Assembly (NCBI GenBank): GCA_964019055.1
Contig: OZ025206.1
Span: forward strand, 7,164,117-7,228,116
DNA: 64,000 nt
Reading direction: 5' to 3'
DNA from: Anthopleura xanthogrammica
Taxonomy: Eukaryota > Cnidaria > Anthozoa > Actiniaria > Actiniidae
In this document: piece by piece, positions 44,082 to 57,134 of the stretch
How the letters are laid out: every line of letters starts with the position of its first letter
How positions within the stretch are numbered: position 1 is the first letter of the stretch
Translations under genes and position numbers: made by a program
The notes under the pieces: model-generated
What the model saw: only the letters and a program-made list of their open reading frames with translations
The model's database searches: none
Told to the model about the DNA's origin: nothing

Positions 44082-46362
44082 GTACTATATTAGCTGATCT
44101 GATGACTAGCGAAGTGACTTTTAAGTGAAGGCTAACGTCCGAAATGTCAGTACAGGTAAAAATTTTTACACGGTGCTTAATTTTACTTCTTATTCACATC
44201 ATATAGTAGCTCCAAACTCCATTGGGAGTGTACATTAAGTTTTTTTAGAAGTCATCATTTTATATATGTTGAATATTAGTAGCTGCTAGTCTGTTGAAGG
44301 GAGTTTTGCATAACAATTCAAAAACAGCACTATGGCTTTAGCTCGAGGCACCGACACTAAACCAATCCATCATATTGCCACCAATGTTAAGCATTTTCTG
44401 ACATGCTTCATGCATTGCGGATTTAACTTTAAAAAGAACTGAGTCACCAAGCCTTAGGGTCGTGTGGCAAAACCAAGAAAAAACATGAAATTATACCGCA
44501 TATCATGTCGGATTCTCTTCCCCTCAGGATATTTAGCTGATGTTTATTACTCGGCATACCTCAAGCAAGCAGTAATCATTGGTTTGATTACACCAACCAT
44601 CTGATGTTTACAAACTATGCGGTTATTAAACTGTCTGATACAGAAGCCCTTTTTTAAGCATTCATTATGAAACCTTCTCATTTTTTGTTTTTATGAGCAT
44701 TAAGAATACGTACTGTGAAAAGCATAACAATTGAGCGAAAAAAGAACGAAAGAAATACTGGGTTAGTGCTGCATTCCGTCTCGGGCTAGAAACCTGATTA
44801 AACCGGTTAATTTGCAGCTGAATGGTTTTAGTAAGTCAACATCAAGACTTGCCAAGTTCCACGGGAAAATCACTCAATTTTACCGCCAAAACTCTTAATT
44901 TCCATCTTAATGGAACTGCCCGAAGTTATACCTTCGTTTTTTCTTTATTCATAAACATGGATTAACATAAAGTACCGAGAAACCCGATCGGTATTCTTAC
45001 TTTGATGCTACCATGATTCAGTCATTCACCGCAACCTCGCGAAAGGACTTCAAGACCAAATCTTTCTGTCTTTGAAGAATGTAGGTGAAAAGGCTGATAA
45101 ACACACAAAAAAGAGACCGAAATTAGAGGGATTGTAAACGATAAGTAAAAATGAATAATTATCACGAATCTGGTTAGCATCTCGACATCCTTTTTACATC
45201 AGACGCCGCTTTCTTTTTTACACATTAACAGCGATCTGATTTTTCGAAAAAAGCCAACTTGACTGATAATCGAGCTGCCCAGCTGCACCGGCTACAGATA
45301 AATAATAGCTTTTACCTAACTTTGTGGATCATGTTATCTCATTCGATCCGTCGTTCTAGAATTATAAAAAAAAAAATCAATAATATTTTATTATTTTATA
45401 AGCATGACAAAAAAGTTCTGAATTTTCAATTCTTCTGTAAACAAAACAACAATTAATTTATATCAAAGCTAAATGATGCTTTTGAAGTGTGTGGTCAAAG
45501 AAAAGTGAAAGACAAGATGAGAAAAACAGCATGAAATAGACCCAAAAAAAACTAAAAATACTGATTAAATGAATTGTTGCATGTTTGGTAATAGAATAAA
45601 TAACTTCAACACGTAGGGTTCTGCTAATGTTCTCGGAATTCTTTCCAATAAATACTCTTCTTCAGTCCCACCTGCTTGGTATAATTTTTAAGCAATGTAT
45701 TTTTAATGAGATCCGAATTAAGAAACTCATACAGCAATGGGAAATGACTAAAATCATCAACGCTTGTTTAAAACTTTAAACTACACTATATAGCCAGCTC
45801 CAGGTACAGTACTGTTCAAGGTCAGTAAATCGCCACAAGAGAAGGAGGCGCGTGCGTAAATTAACCCGCGAAAGAACCGACCACTGAAAATTTGACAGAA
45901 CAATGTCTGTAAACATCAAGAACGAGAACAAGCAAACAAAATCTGCAATTGATTTCGCTATTTTTAAGAAAAAGTTGTGATCTTAGTGTTTAATATTAGA
46001 ACTAGGATATATTGATGGCGTTTGTAAACCGCATGGCTTGCTGAACTTGCCTTCAACAAGTTCCTATTTTAAGTGGCTGGTTAAGTCGTGGTTGGTACAC
46101 TTGGTATTGTTTTTGCATATCAATGTCCAAACTGACCAGTTGACATCGTGTTTTTCTTTTTCGCAGATACATTTATTATATTGCGGTTGCTCTCTACTTC
46201 GCGGACGATTCATGGTATGTAAGGAGGACTTCGACTTAACCGGCGTAAATGACTGGCAATATCGAATGCTACAATCAACATGAATAAACTCGATTACAGT
46301 GCTATAAACTGATGACGGAAAGACACTCTTTTGCCAGGCTTCTTCGCCGATCAATGTAACTC

Positions 46363-46782
46363 ATGAAATTCAACAAGTCTTGGATTATTGCTCTTCTTGG
46401 CTGGGTATTTCTCCAGACATTCAAGGCAGTTCAGCTCAAGGCTGTTTTTAGAGTTGGGGTATTTTATGAATGGAATTTTTCAAATGGCAAAGAATACATT
46501 TCCAGCCTGACAGCTAACAGCACAACGTTACACACTGACCTTGGCTCTGTACACTCCAACATATCTAGCTCTTCTATAGACTTCGTTCCATATTCTATAC
46601 AGGATTTGTCTTTATCACAAATTACTTATTTGTTCTGCAAGAAAATTATCAACGAAGATGTTTCTGCAGTTGTTCTGCATACCAAGGACACAAGACTGAC
46701 AAGCATTCTGGCATATTTAGCTTCTCATCTTTGGATTCCAGTAATAGGAACAGCAACTAACGATCCGTCGTTATCCGATAAG
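46363..46782 (+). CDS. Glutamate receptor exon 1: signal peptide and amino-terminal domain
   Basis: The start ATG is chosen because it opens a clear signal peptide (MKFNKSWIIALLGWVFLQTF). The rest begins an LIVBP-like lobe and has several N-x-S/T sites. Donor GATAAG|GTACCG, phase 0. A possible 5' UTR acceptor (TTTTTCTTTTTCGCAG) ends at about 46166. Confidence 0.87.
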
Positions 46783-49700
46783 GTACCGTTTATTCATGTT
46801 CCTTTTTTCCCTTGTGTCAGTGCAGGGTTACTTAAGATCTATTAAGCTTTTACATTCAATATTCCATGCCGGACTTGTATGCTCTGTTGTTCGATTACTA
46901 AAATAACAAGTGTATTCTTTATATCAACTTCTATTTTTCATTCAAGGACTTAGTATCTGGTTTGATATAGTGAAGTGAAGATAATCTTAGTAATACCACA
47001 AACAATTCAAAGCTCTAAAATTTCAGTTAAAGAACAATGCTTTTAAGGTGCAGGCCATTCTCAAACTTGAATGCAAAATTAGGCTTCATTTTCCAGATGG
47101 ATTAAATTTTAATCCTTATAGTTGAAAAGTAAACGTAGTGCAGGCTCGTTTACGGCAAATATGAAACGTCAATTGACCAGTGAAAAATCAGTCTTAAAAT
47201 CAGTAAAAAGGAATCGCAAAAATCTCCAAACGGTAGATAAACAAAAAAATATTTGTTTTTGGTGAGAAGGTTTGCAAAAGGTAAGTGGCCGAAATGGGGG
47301 AAATCACGTTTGCCGTTTGCCTGAAGGAAAAAAAAGGAAACTCTTAAACTCTCAATTTTTTGCTGTTCTAGAACAGCCTTATATGACATTTATCTTAAAG
47401 AATATTAATATTCTGACTTTGGAACAGCCATCTCAGTGAATCCAGATAAGTGCTGTGTGAAACTGCAGGATCTCAGGATCAATAAGTGGCTACTGAACAC
47501 AGTTGTGCACACATAGCAAATGTTGGCACCTTAACATAGGCCATCAGTCTTTATTAACAAATAGAAACTCGGATAATTATTTAAAGATCAATCGGCTGTA
47601 GACAGCAATATCAAAAACAGAAAAATGACTGTAGTATCCAAATGGTTTTTCATCTTTTCTTGTCCGTTTTGAAAAGCAATAACCAATCTTTCTCGGCGTT
47701 TATTGTTATTCACAAATTACGGCACCTAAAACTATTTTAGCATTTAAGTTGTTTATTTGATAATTAACACAAGCTATCAAACCTCGTGCATCGATAAATC
47801 ACTCGTTAGCAGTAACAAGCACCTGCGAAGACTAGTATTATAGTGTAGTGTAAACACAAGAAAATCAGTCGACCCTGCTCTGTGAAGCGATAAAACATCA
47901 GTCCCTAAAACAACAACCTGTTATCATGAATTTTTTTCTTATATATCTTTGAACCATTCATGCAGTCGAACGGCTTTTTACTAACACAATTTTAATAATA
48001 TTTTCCATTTTCTTTTAAACACATTAGCGATAAGAGCCATGCACGAAACCTTTGAAATGAGAAAATTGAATTCCCCATTTTTCATAATGTATAGTTTGGT
48101 GGAACCATTACTGTTTATTTGTGAGCAAAATGATAATGTTTGCTGCAAGAAAATGAAGAAATAAACAAGCCCTGACCATGCAGTGAATACATACAGCTTT
48201 ATCGGCAGTTCTTCATTAACAATGTTGCAAAAGAAAATCCTATTTTATTGAAATTCTTTTCTTTCATCATAAACTTAATTTCTGATAAATGTAATAACTA
48301 CGGATCTCCTTAAGTCAAAAAGGAATCAAGGAAAAGAAAACACAAGTTATTATCTCGCAAAAAGATGGTCAGTTTGAATTTATTACCCGATCTAGACCAA
48401 GATATGATATCTAATATATTAATCTTAGCATTCTAAATATTAAGACAAGGACCATTTACTGCTTTGAAGCATGGCCGAGCACTAGATAAGGAAAATTGAA
48501 AGTACTCTTCTGGCGTCAGCTCAACACTAAGAAATTCATTTGAATTCAGTAAATCAGCAAACACTTACTTGATATATATACCTATACCGGCATATTATAT
48601 GTATATATATTTATGAGCAATGAATAAAAAAACTACAAAGAAGTCGACTACATTTTTAATTATAAAATCGTGAAAACACAAACAAATTAATTCAGATATA
48701 GTAGAGAGTTTGACACTAGATTTCCATTAATTCTTTACATCAGTATTGCGTATTTGCTTAGCTCAGTCCTGAACTTCGGCAAATCTTCAAACCTAGGCTT
48801 GCCGAAGCGACACAAAGGCCCGTTAATAGATTTGAAATATTGAATCGATACAGACACTAACATATCATATACCGGCGCACGATAGTTGGAAGGATTTTTT
48901 CTCTTTTGTTTCGGGGAAGTGTGTTACCAGGGTGGACGTATCTAGGATGTTTGTAAGTACAAGAATAAAGAAATAGCAGTTAGCTGATAGGAGAATGAGT
49001 GAGAAGAGCACTGATGAAAGATCAGAGAAGCTTTTGTCAGCTAGTAAATCGATAATCAAACAGAACAAAAACAAACACTGGGAAAAATGAAGCCGGAATC
49101 ACATCAGTTCTGTCAGGGTCCCATCTGTTCTGGTTTTTTTTTTTAGAAAATTCGTTGTCAAAGTTCACCGTCGATCAATCTTCGCAATTCAATACTTGGT
49201 TTTCAAGCTTTTCAAAGTTTAGCCGCGGGGACCTTCAATGGTTTCTAGGGGATAATGGATAATAACTGAATCGCATATATTAACGATATATGTATTATTC
49301 AGACTGCTGTCAGAAGTCTTGTTCGGCTGATCAAGACAGAGTGCAGTTCTGATTGATCAAAGTCTTATATTAATACCGAGAACTATAGATCTATGATAAA
49401 CTCCCGTCGACTCCGCGGTATCCCGAGTATTACTAACAAACCTAGCCTGTGTCTGACAAGCAGACTCAATACTCGAAGTTCGATTATCTTGGAAGGTTTT
49501 ATGAGGTGACCGTCAGTCACTATGGTGTTGCTTCTCTTGGCAAGCAATGTTTGTTCAGTCTAGGAAAAAAGAAAATAAGAATAACTCAAAATAGAGACTG
49601 AGTGGAAATTTCAGGATAAATATTATGTTAACAATAACGAGATATCCGCCCAATAATTGAGTAATATATCGTTTATTAGAACGACTTAACTGAGTGGCAC

Positions 49701-50563
49701 AGCATCTTCTTTTAAAATGTGTATTTAGAACATACATGTCATATTGCTATAAATTTTAAGTTTATGAGTTTTTTTTGATAGAATTAAGACAATGACTATT
49801 AAAATCCTCATTTTCAGTCAAGGGTATTTTCTTCAGTGATAATTGAATAATTGATCTTAAGAAAATAAGAATTTTTTCTTAGTTTTTCCATAATTTTTGA
49901 TTATCTGAAATGGAAGCCGGACAGTGGATTGGGGTATTTTAATTTATTTCAATTTATCTTAAAAGACCATTAAATTTATAAGCATCTTTCACTGTAACAA
50001 ATGAATGACTTGGTAGTCTGTCGTATTTTGTCGCACATACTGCATGCTAATTTTTTCATCACCAAGCAGCGTGACCGCCATGTTAATATTCTTCTTTAAA
50101 ATATTTCAGTGCGATCCGAAGCATTTTTTTTCGTTCATGATTTGAACAGCTGCAACGATATAATAGGATACAAAAGATCTGCATTTGTAATATACGCACG
50201 TACTCGCTTCCCACTTCAATATAGCTATAGCAGGTCACGTGATGTGTGACGTCACATGAAATGGGTCTAGACATGCTTTAGAAGATTAACAGATAACACT
50301 TTTGGATCACTAAACTCATGTGTTTATCCCTTGGTGAAATTTTATCCTTTGTTGCTGCCCTAAATGCCAGCTAGGCATTATGGGGAGTAAGTCTAAGTCT
50401 AAGAATTCATATAACTATAACATAAGTGAATTCTTGACACTTTTCCAGAAAAGTCGACGATTTTTTCTGATTATGAGTGCTGAGGTCAGCAAAGCTGAAC
50501 AAGAAGCTATTACTATCATCATCATCGTCGTCGTCGTCGTCGTCATCGTCATCATCATCGTCG

Positions 50564-50594
<31 letters not shown>

Positions 50595-53500
50595 TATCGT
50601 CATCGTATCATCATCATCGTCGTCATCGTCATCATTATCGTCGTCGTCATTATCGTCATCATCATCGTCAACATCATCATTATCGTCGTCGTCATTATCG
50701 TCATCATCATCATCGTCGTCATCGTCATCATCATCATCATCATCATCGTCGTCGTCATCGTCATCGTCATCATCATCACCATCATTATCATCATCATAGT
50801 CATAATCATCATCGTCATCACCACCGTCATTACAGTCGTCATCATAATCATCATCATCATTATTATTAGTATTATTAATTTCCGCTTTCAAGATGAAGGA
50901 CCCCTTCGTCAGTTTAAACGGTTAAGCACGTCACCCTCAACATCTCCAAAGTAAGACGAGGGCGTAGATTTGAAAAGAATACGAAACTAAACTAAATGCG
51001 GGGATTGGCGGGAACTGGTTGAAAAAAAGAGGGGGTACTGAAGACCCCAGCCCCCCCCCCCCCCCCCCCCGGCGTCTCCGTGATATCTAGAGGTGCAGAT
51101 TAATTATCGATAACATAATTTATTTTAGCGGTTTTAATTCATGATAGCTTTGTTGTCTGTAGCTACTAATAAACGTTTAAAAACGTGCATTTGACGAACT
51201 AAAAGAAAACGACTAATTGATGTTCTCCTCACCTTGAATTAAGGAAACATTATGATCATTACTGGATTTGCCATCCTGTGGTTAATGCTTCTTATTCGAA
51301 GTCTTTAAAAGGTTTTTAAAAGGGTATTAAACGTTTTAAAGGTGAATGCCCCAATACATCAGATAGCTAGACGTGTAATATCAAGGAAGTAACGTCCCAG
51401 ACGGATGCATGGATCTATATATGTGATAAGATATTACGCTAGCTAGGAAGCACGCGAGGCATAAGATTGTTTTCTTTCAAGGGATTCCTTCTTTCTTGCA
51501 TTTTCCTTGACTTGTTCACTTGCATGGTTACGTGACTATGTTTTAGTGAGGAGCAGGAAGAGATTGCAACAGAACAATTATCCAAATTCGTAAAAAGCAA
51601 AATTGATACAAAATTATTTCTTGTGTCAGCATACATTTTTTTGGATTCACTTTGAGTTAGACCGTGCAAACTTTGCTTTTTGAATCACCGGCCTTTCTTT
51701 TAGCCAACCAGAATCCACCCCTGAATTAGCAACTCATCTTCTAAAGTTTGTTTGGTAAACAAAAATAATATATCTGTATCAACGGGACGGTAGGTGACGT
51801 TATGCATTTAATTTGTACTGACAATTTTCTTTTTTCCCTTCATTTCCAGGGTACCTACAGGTCTTTTCTGCGGACTCTGCCATCTGAAACACTACAATTC
51901 AACGTAGTTTTAGAATTCTTTCGATATATAGGAAATGCAGAAGCTTTTGTGATCGTAAGTGATGACACCACACACGGGCTCGCACTGGAGTTCTTCTCGG
52001 CGATAAAATTCGTCACTGTTACTATTTTCAAGATCGACATTTTAAGGAATCCACAGCCTTCTGTGTCTAAATATTTAATGCAGATCAAGGCTAGCCTGGC
52101 TAGTTCTGTATTTTTACACTGCGATGTAGATCTCGCTAAACATATTCTTTGGTCCGCGAAGGATTTCAGGGTATTTGGCGAGGGTTTCTTTTGGATTGTA
52201 TCTGAAAATATTGTCGAGAATACCGAACATTTGTACATGTTGCCAAGCGGTATTCATGCCATAAGGGCTGAAGACTTACAGTATGGTGACCGTTTCTTCA
52301 CGGACAGGCTTTATAATGCCTATGAGGTTCTACAGAAGGCACTAAATTCTTCTAGTGATGCAGAACTTAGGAATTTTGTGCGAAAGCCTTCAACTGCAAA
52401 GTGCTCAGATGTGGATGAATGGAAACATGGTAAAGAGCTGTACAGGTCAGTGTTTTCGTAATTACAAGCAAGCATTGAAATTAATCACCCCCCCCCCCCC
52501 CCCCCCCCCCATATATTGATCAGGTTTCGTCAGCTAGTATTGTTCAAATCTATTACCTAAAGAACCTACATATTCGTGCAGATTTTTAACACGTGCTGAA
52601 CTGAACAAGTAGGTCGTCCTTAATAGCCAGTGGCTACAAAACCTGTGGCCCGGCCTCCTTTCATGATCGCATAGACCGAATGCCAATATGGCCGCCATTG
52701 ACTTTCAGGAATAAAAACCTAATCTTAAAAAATAAGTACCACCATCAGAAAGAGCAAGCATTAATTCGTATTTCTGGAAAGTTTTATTGCATGCTATAAA
52801 TATAATTCAAGTGAAGCTATTTGGAATCGAAATTACAGAGATTTGTACGTGTTCAGTGATCTGTTTCCTTGCTAGCCTCGTTGTGGTGTTTTTCACATTT
52901 TTAAAATTCTCATAACTTCTCAAGAATTTAATATTTTTGTCTCAAACTTTCTAGCTTCGTTGATGTAATTCTAATCTATAATTATGATGTAGTAGTCAAC
53001 CAAAATATGAAATCCAAAAATTATGATAATGAAGTGGCGGCCATAATGGCATTCGGTCTATGGGAAATTTAGAAGTTGATTTTAGCGGAGGGATGAAAAC
53101 CAGAAGAACCTGGAAAAAACCCTCGAAGCGCTGGAAGAACCAGTAAGCAACTCCACTCACACATCAAATCCAGGACCACAGCACTGAGGATGAGAACAGT
53201 GCTTTTGCCGCACATACATCATAGTTAATAGAGATATGAACTATGCACACACAAACCATGCTCAAGCTCAATTCTATTCAACTAGCACTCCCTAGTGGCT
53301 TGTATTCTTGTTTAAACGATTTTGGAAAATTAATTTTAGTTTCGCGATTCAAGTGCATAAAACTGCCTTTCCTTTTACTTGGCCAGGAAAAGCAAATTGC
53401 ACAGTAATAAGCCATCTATCGGTTTTCTAAAAGATTCTGGTATTTGATTCACTCCGTAGGAAACTCCTTTCAACATCAGTACAAAGTGCTAACTCAGTTC

Positions 53501-56500
53501 CAGTACGTTTCGACGCTCAAGGGGACCGAGTTAACTTGGTTTATGATACGTTATACCTTCAAGATTTAGATGATCTGCACAAAAGATGGACCCTGACAGG
53601 CAAATGGATTGATGGAAAGTTATCGTTACGAACGAGTAGTTTGAGGCATGGTTCTGGGGAGGCAGGTCTACCGAAGCTGCGGGCAGCCGTGGTAGAGTAT
53701 CCTCCCCTAACAATGAAAAGTGTCTATGATCCAAATATAGGATGTACTCAGGGGATCATCTGCGTCAAGTATTTGGGTGACGCAATTAACTATACCAAGC
53801 ATTGCTGTTATGGCTTAGCCATTGATGTTCTGAATTACGTCAAAGTTGAGCTCGAGTTCGAGCCCTTCGTCTACTTCGTGCGGGATGGGAATTACGGCGC
53901 AAAAAATACCACTTTGAACAAATGGAATGGAATTGTCCACGATCTTCAAATCGGAGAAGCAGACATATCGATAGATTTAATGACAAACGAAGCGCGTTCT
54001 GAGTTTCTTGACTTCTCCCAACGATGGACAGAGGCTGGACTGGCATTGTTAGTTCTTGTGGGCGAGAAAAAAGTCGACCCTATTGATTTCTCATTCCTTG
54101 ACCCGTTTACAATGCAACTGTGGCTTGGGATCGTTGGCACTGTAAACGTGTACCTGGTTGTGCTATGGATTACTGATCGCCTGAGTCCTTATGGTTACTA
54201 TAAAAACAATCTTAGAAACAAATCAGAAAATGCTGAATTCAATTTAGATGGAAGCATGTGGTACAGTTGGGGTATTTGCTTTGATAATCAGTTTGTGAAT
54301 GAGAAACCTAGAAGTTACAGCTCGCGCGCCATGGCGGTTTCTTTGGCCATGTTCGGTTTACTTTGTTTGACTTCATACACAGCAAATCTTACAGCTCACT
54401 TGCTATCCGACGATACTAAACCAGATATCACAGGAATCAGAGATCCAAAGGTATGTGACTAAATTGAGCAACAAAAATACAGGGTCTGAATGAGATTAAC
54501 TGACAAAAGACCTAAAATTTAGCTAACTGACAAATAAACGAAATGTTGACTAACATGCAACTGACAAGTGGAACCAATGAACGATGAACCAATCACATCA
54601 CAACCCGTTGTTAGTGTTCATCCAATCCTAGTGCTGGACACATCGTTGCCAAGAAGACGTCACGTTAAGTTTTAATCATATAAAATATAATTGCTCTACA
54701 TAACGAAGAAAACAATCCGAGTAAGTAATAAACACGGCGCGAATGCACTACATTTTTCACTTAACTTGTACTTAATGCCTTATCTGTGGGTGACGCCAAC
54801 ATGGGGGGAATGAAAAGAAAACATCAAATGAACTTATCTTCAGGCAAAATGAAGAAAATGTTTTAATACAATTAAACGTACTAAAACGATTCCACGCTGT
54901 GTTCTGCACTATCTGGCGCTGAGACACAGACGGCTTTTTAATTGAAAAAGTATCTCATTAGTGTTATCTGATTAGTTAACAGTTGAAAGTTCCAAGCTGA
55001 CGTTTGGTGTGGTCAAGTCGAGTTATGTTGACAATTACTTCGAACTAAATCAGGATCCTGTCATGCAATCCTTGTTCGAACGCATGCAAAGAAGAGGACA
55101 TTTGGTGAAAAACTTCACCGATGGAGTAGAAAAAGTGAAAAATAGGTAATCACACCTGTATGACTAAGGGGGAGGGGGACGGGACTTGATAAAGAACTAG
55201 ATAACGCGCATGCGTGCTGTGTGCAGTTATAAAGCACGCGGGGGTTGGCAGAACACGAGAAAAGTGTTAGGAGAAGCACCGACGACGCGTAGTGCTTTAT
55301 TTCAACATTTCGTCTCGAGTGTTCTGACAATCCCCAAGTGCTTTTAATTATAACTTCACACAGCACAGCATGCAAGTTTTCGTTTCTTTTATAAAATATA
55401 AATTACAATAATCGTTGTTTTGGATACGAATGACGCAACTGAAAGCACGTGCCTCCAGCCAATCAGAACGCGAGATTTATAACAGTTATTTTATAATAAA
55501 GGTAGAGTAGCTAATGGAGCAACAAGAGATACATGATAAAAATGGACAATTCCGAGGTTGTCGAGTTGGCATTGCAGTGTATTGTGGGACTGTTTATAAA
55601 ATAATTAAATAAATGCCATCTTGGAAATATTTCCCCTCTATAACAATCCCAAAATGCACCGCAATGCAAACTCGACCCAGTTTTTACTTCAACCTCGGAA
55701 ATTGCTAGTACGTACGACAGTGGTTGCTACCGGTTGGCTGTCGTGATACATTGCATAAAAAGAAAAGAATAGAAGTATTTATAGACATTTTCTTTGTTCT
55801 CATTCCATTGAATAGGGAGCTGAATATCTTCATCAGTGAGATTCTGTCCCTAGATTACGAAGTGTCCAAGCAAAAGAAAGAAGGATATCCTCGACTACAG
55901 GTGGTTGGCGCTTCCAAGACCTTTGCCGACACCGGTTACTCGTACAGCTTTAGGAAGAATTCCACATGGAAACCCAAGTTTGACTTGGTTGTCAATAAGA
56001 TGAAAGCTGAAAACAAGTAAGACAATCATTGCCATTTAACGTCAACCTTCAGTCATATGGCTGCTAGGGGAAATCGCGACGTTGTTGCGATAGTAATAAT
56101 AACCTCATTTGCTTTCCGTTCTCTTTTTTAAGCATAAAGCCGTGAACGAATCCCACGGGCTGATAGAGCTTTTAAGTGTGACGTCAAAAGTATGGAAAAA
56201 CTGACGACTTCCGGGTCCAATCCAAAACGAAAAGCAGTTCTATAATTTTTTTATTATTTTTTCTTCATGACAGGATTTGTTTGTAAATCATTGAGAACAT
56301 TGTTCGCTTTATTTTAGTCTTTTTGTGAGCAAATTTTGCAGGGGACTCTATATTTTTCTGTGAATTTCCTAAAACAACAGGTAAAAATCAAGCTTTTGAG
56401 AAAGTTTGAAAAAAACGTAATTATTAATTTTTGAGATATGAGTTTTTGTGTGCAACGCTTGACATGATTTCCATCATTTTTCTTTCGAAAACTCGTAAAC

Positions 56501-57134
56501 ATCTTTCTAAGAACATTTTGTAATCACCCCTTGCTAAAGTAGTCAGTCACCTCAAGCTTCCAGTCAATGCCGCACATTTACAATTAATACTGAACGAATT
56601 TAGTGAGCAGCTGTTTAGTTTAGGGGAGCCCATCCTGACCGCGCTCATACAACGAAGCAGTTTAGAATGAACAATTGAATTTCCCTTCTTACACTCAGGC
56701 CAAGTGATCTCTACAAAAAATGGGTCCGACCTTCAAAAACATCAACCGAAGACCAACACGAACGCCTCAACGAACAGTCACTGAGCGGTGTGTTCTTCGT
56801 GGGTGTGTCGTTAGCCATCTTGTGCTTTATATTCTTATTCATCGAGACCAAGCTATACAACATGGGGCTTATTTACCAAGATTTCAGTCGACCCCTGGAG
56901 ACGTATGAACGAGGAAGGAGACGATTTTCCGCTGAAGTCCACAGAAAACTCTTTAAGATTAGAAAAGACAAAAGTGATAAAGATGAGGAAAAAAACGACT
57001 TTCCAGATATATCGAATTATTTAGAGCAAAAAAGAAGAACAAGAGCATCATTACATGCTTTGTATAACCCTGGGGCTATCAAGAGTAAATATGAAGAAAA
57101 TGCATTATCCTCTACACCTACAAGCTTCGTATAA
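46363..57134 (+). CDS. NMDA-type ionotropic glutamate receptor subunit, complete coding region
   Basis: Six coding exons (46363-46782, 51850-52445, 53460-54450, 54976-55145, 55816-56016, 56699-57134) join in frame to 937 residues, close to the usual GluN1 length. The order is signal peptide (1-27), LIVBP-like amino-terminal domain, ligand-binding S1 (from about 412), M1 (554-577), pore loop, M3 with the lurcher-type motif SYTANL (644-649), S2, M4 (about 821-843) and a basic cytoplasmic tail of about 90 residues. The pore matches NMDA subunits best (WYSWGICF, then PRSYSSR), but the selectivity position is Asp614, not Asn. Arg518 (NEARSEF) is the conserved agonist carboxylate contact. The S2 acidic residue is Glu734, where GluN subunits have Asp. 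It should form a ligand-gated cation channel with other subunits. Ligand and Mg2+ block cannot be predicted. Confidence 0.92.
46783..51849. other. Glutamate receptor intron 1
   Basis: About 5 kb, AT-rich, with the ATC/GTC array and a C20 run at about 51051-51070. No other exon or element is recognised. Confidence 0.65.
50512..50868. repeat. (ATC/GTC)n imperfect trinucleotide array
   Basis: About 350 bp of mixed ATC, GTC and ATT units in glutamate receptor intron 1. Open frames in it encode only poly-Ser or poly-Asp and are not exons. Confidence 0.96.
51850..52445 (+). CDS. Glutamate receptor exon 2: amino-terminal domain
   Basis: Acceptor CTTCATTTCCAG, donor TACAG|GTCAGT (phase 2), 596 nt. 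It begins GTYRSFLRTLPSETLQF, the usual second segment of the LIVBP fold, and continues with AEAFVIVSDDTTHG. It is separated from exon 1 by a 5 kb intron with a long ATC/GTC array. Confidence 0.9.
52670..53062. mobile_element. MITE-like foldback in a glutamate receptor intron
   Basis: Ends ATAGACCGAATGCCAATATG and inverse, about 390 bp. A related end (GACTGAATGCCAATATGG) recurs alone at about 57312. Confidence 0.78.
53062..53225 (-). repeat. SINE-like dispersed repeat, copy 1
   Basis: The minus strand carries GGAGTTGCTTACTGGTTCTT, CGAGGGTTTTTTCCAGG and CCCTCCGCTAAAATCAACTT. It matches the copy at 62776 and abuts the foldback before it. Confidence 0.68.
53460..54450 (+). CDS. Glutamate receptor exon 3: S1, M1, pore and M3
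   Basis: Acceptor CACTCCGTAG, donor CCAAAG|GTATGTG. It carries RAAVVEYPPLT at the start of S1, CCYGLAIDVL, the Arg518 segment MTNEARSEFLDFSQRW, M1 (FTMQLWLGIVGTVNVYLVVL), the pore MWYSWGICFDNQFVNEKPRS, and M3 ending SYTANLTAHLL. The Asp614 codon is at 54283-54285. Confidence 0.95.
54478..54580. repeat. Diverged dispersed repeat with AACTGACA units, copy 2
   Basis: Follows glutamate receptor exon 3 in its intron and pairs with the repeat at 177-278. Confidence 0.55.
54976..55145 (+). CDS. Glutamate receptor exon 4: start of S2
   Basis: The acceptor ATCTGATTAG at 54975 is chosen over two later AGs because it alone keeps phase 0 and aligns without gaps to the GluN1 segment after DPR. The exon reads LTVESSKLTFGVVKSSYVDN. 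Donor AATAG|GTAATC, phase 2. Confidence 0.82.
55208..55373. mobile_element. Foldback family E, copy 1
   Basis: Arms GCATGCGTGCTGTGTGCAGT and inverse in the glutamate receptor intron between exons 4 and 5. The core has GTGTTAGGAGAAGCAC, also present inverted in the copy at 63275. Confidence 0.76.
55816..56016 (+). CDS. Glutamate receptor exon 5: S2
   Basis: Acceptor CCATTGAATAG, donor AACAA|GTAAGA. It contains LNIFISEILSLDYEVS, where the GluN D-S pair is replaced by E-I, and then DTGYSYSFRKNSTWKP, equivalent to the SGFGIGMRKDSPW region of GluN1. Confidence 0.88.
56699..57134 (+). CDS. Glutamate receptor exon 6: M4 and cytoplasmic tail
   Basis: Acceptor CTTACACTCAG. It reads DLYKKWV, then LNEQSLSGVFFVGVSLAILC (M4), then a charged tail rich in Lys, Arg and Glu. 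The stop TAA is at 57132-57134. Candidate plus-strand polyadenylation signals are ATTAAA at 57141 and AATAAA at 57972 and 58299; none is decisive. Confidence 0.9.

Larger units (their letters stand above)
37927..46362. other. Divergent intergenic region between the two receptor genes
   Basis: About 8.4 kb, low in GC. It contains the two transposons with target-site duplications, the CCCTCC array, TTTATGGTT/TTACATTTATGG repeats at 39180-39280, and the X-box-like palindrome at 44068. The rest shows nothing I can assign. The glutamate receptor promoter should lie in its right part; a GC-richer patch is at 45840-45875. Confidence 0.6.

Noticed and set aside
50415..50891. Open frames of 130-160 codons on both strands with poly-Ser, poly-His or poly-Asp
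   Set aside because: They are produced entirely by the ATC/GTC array inside a glutamate receptor intron.
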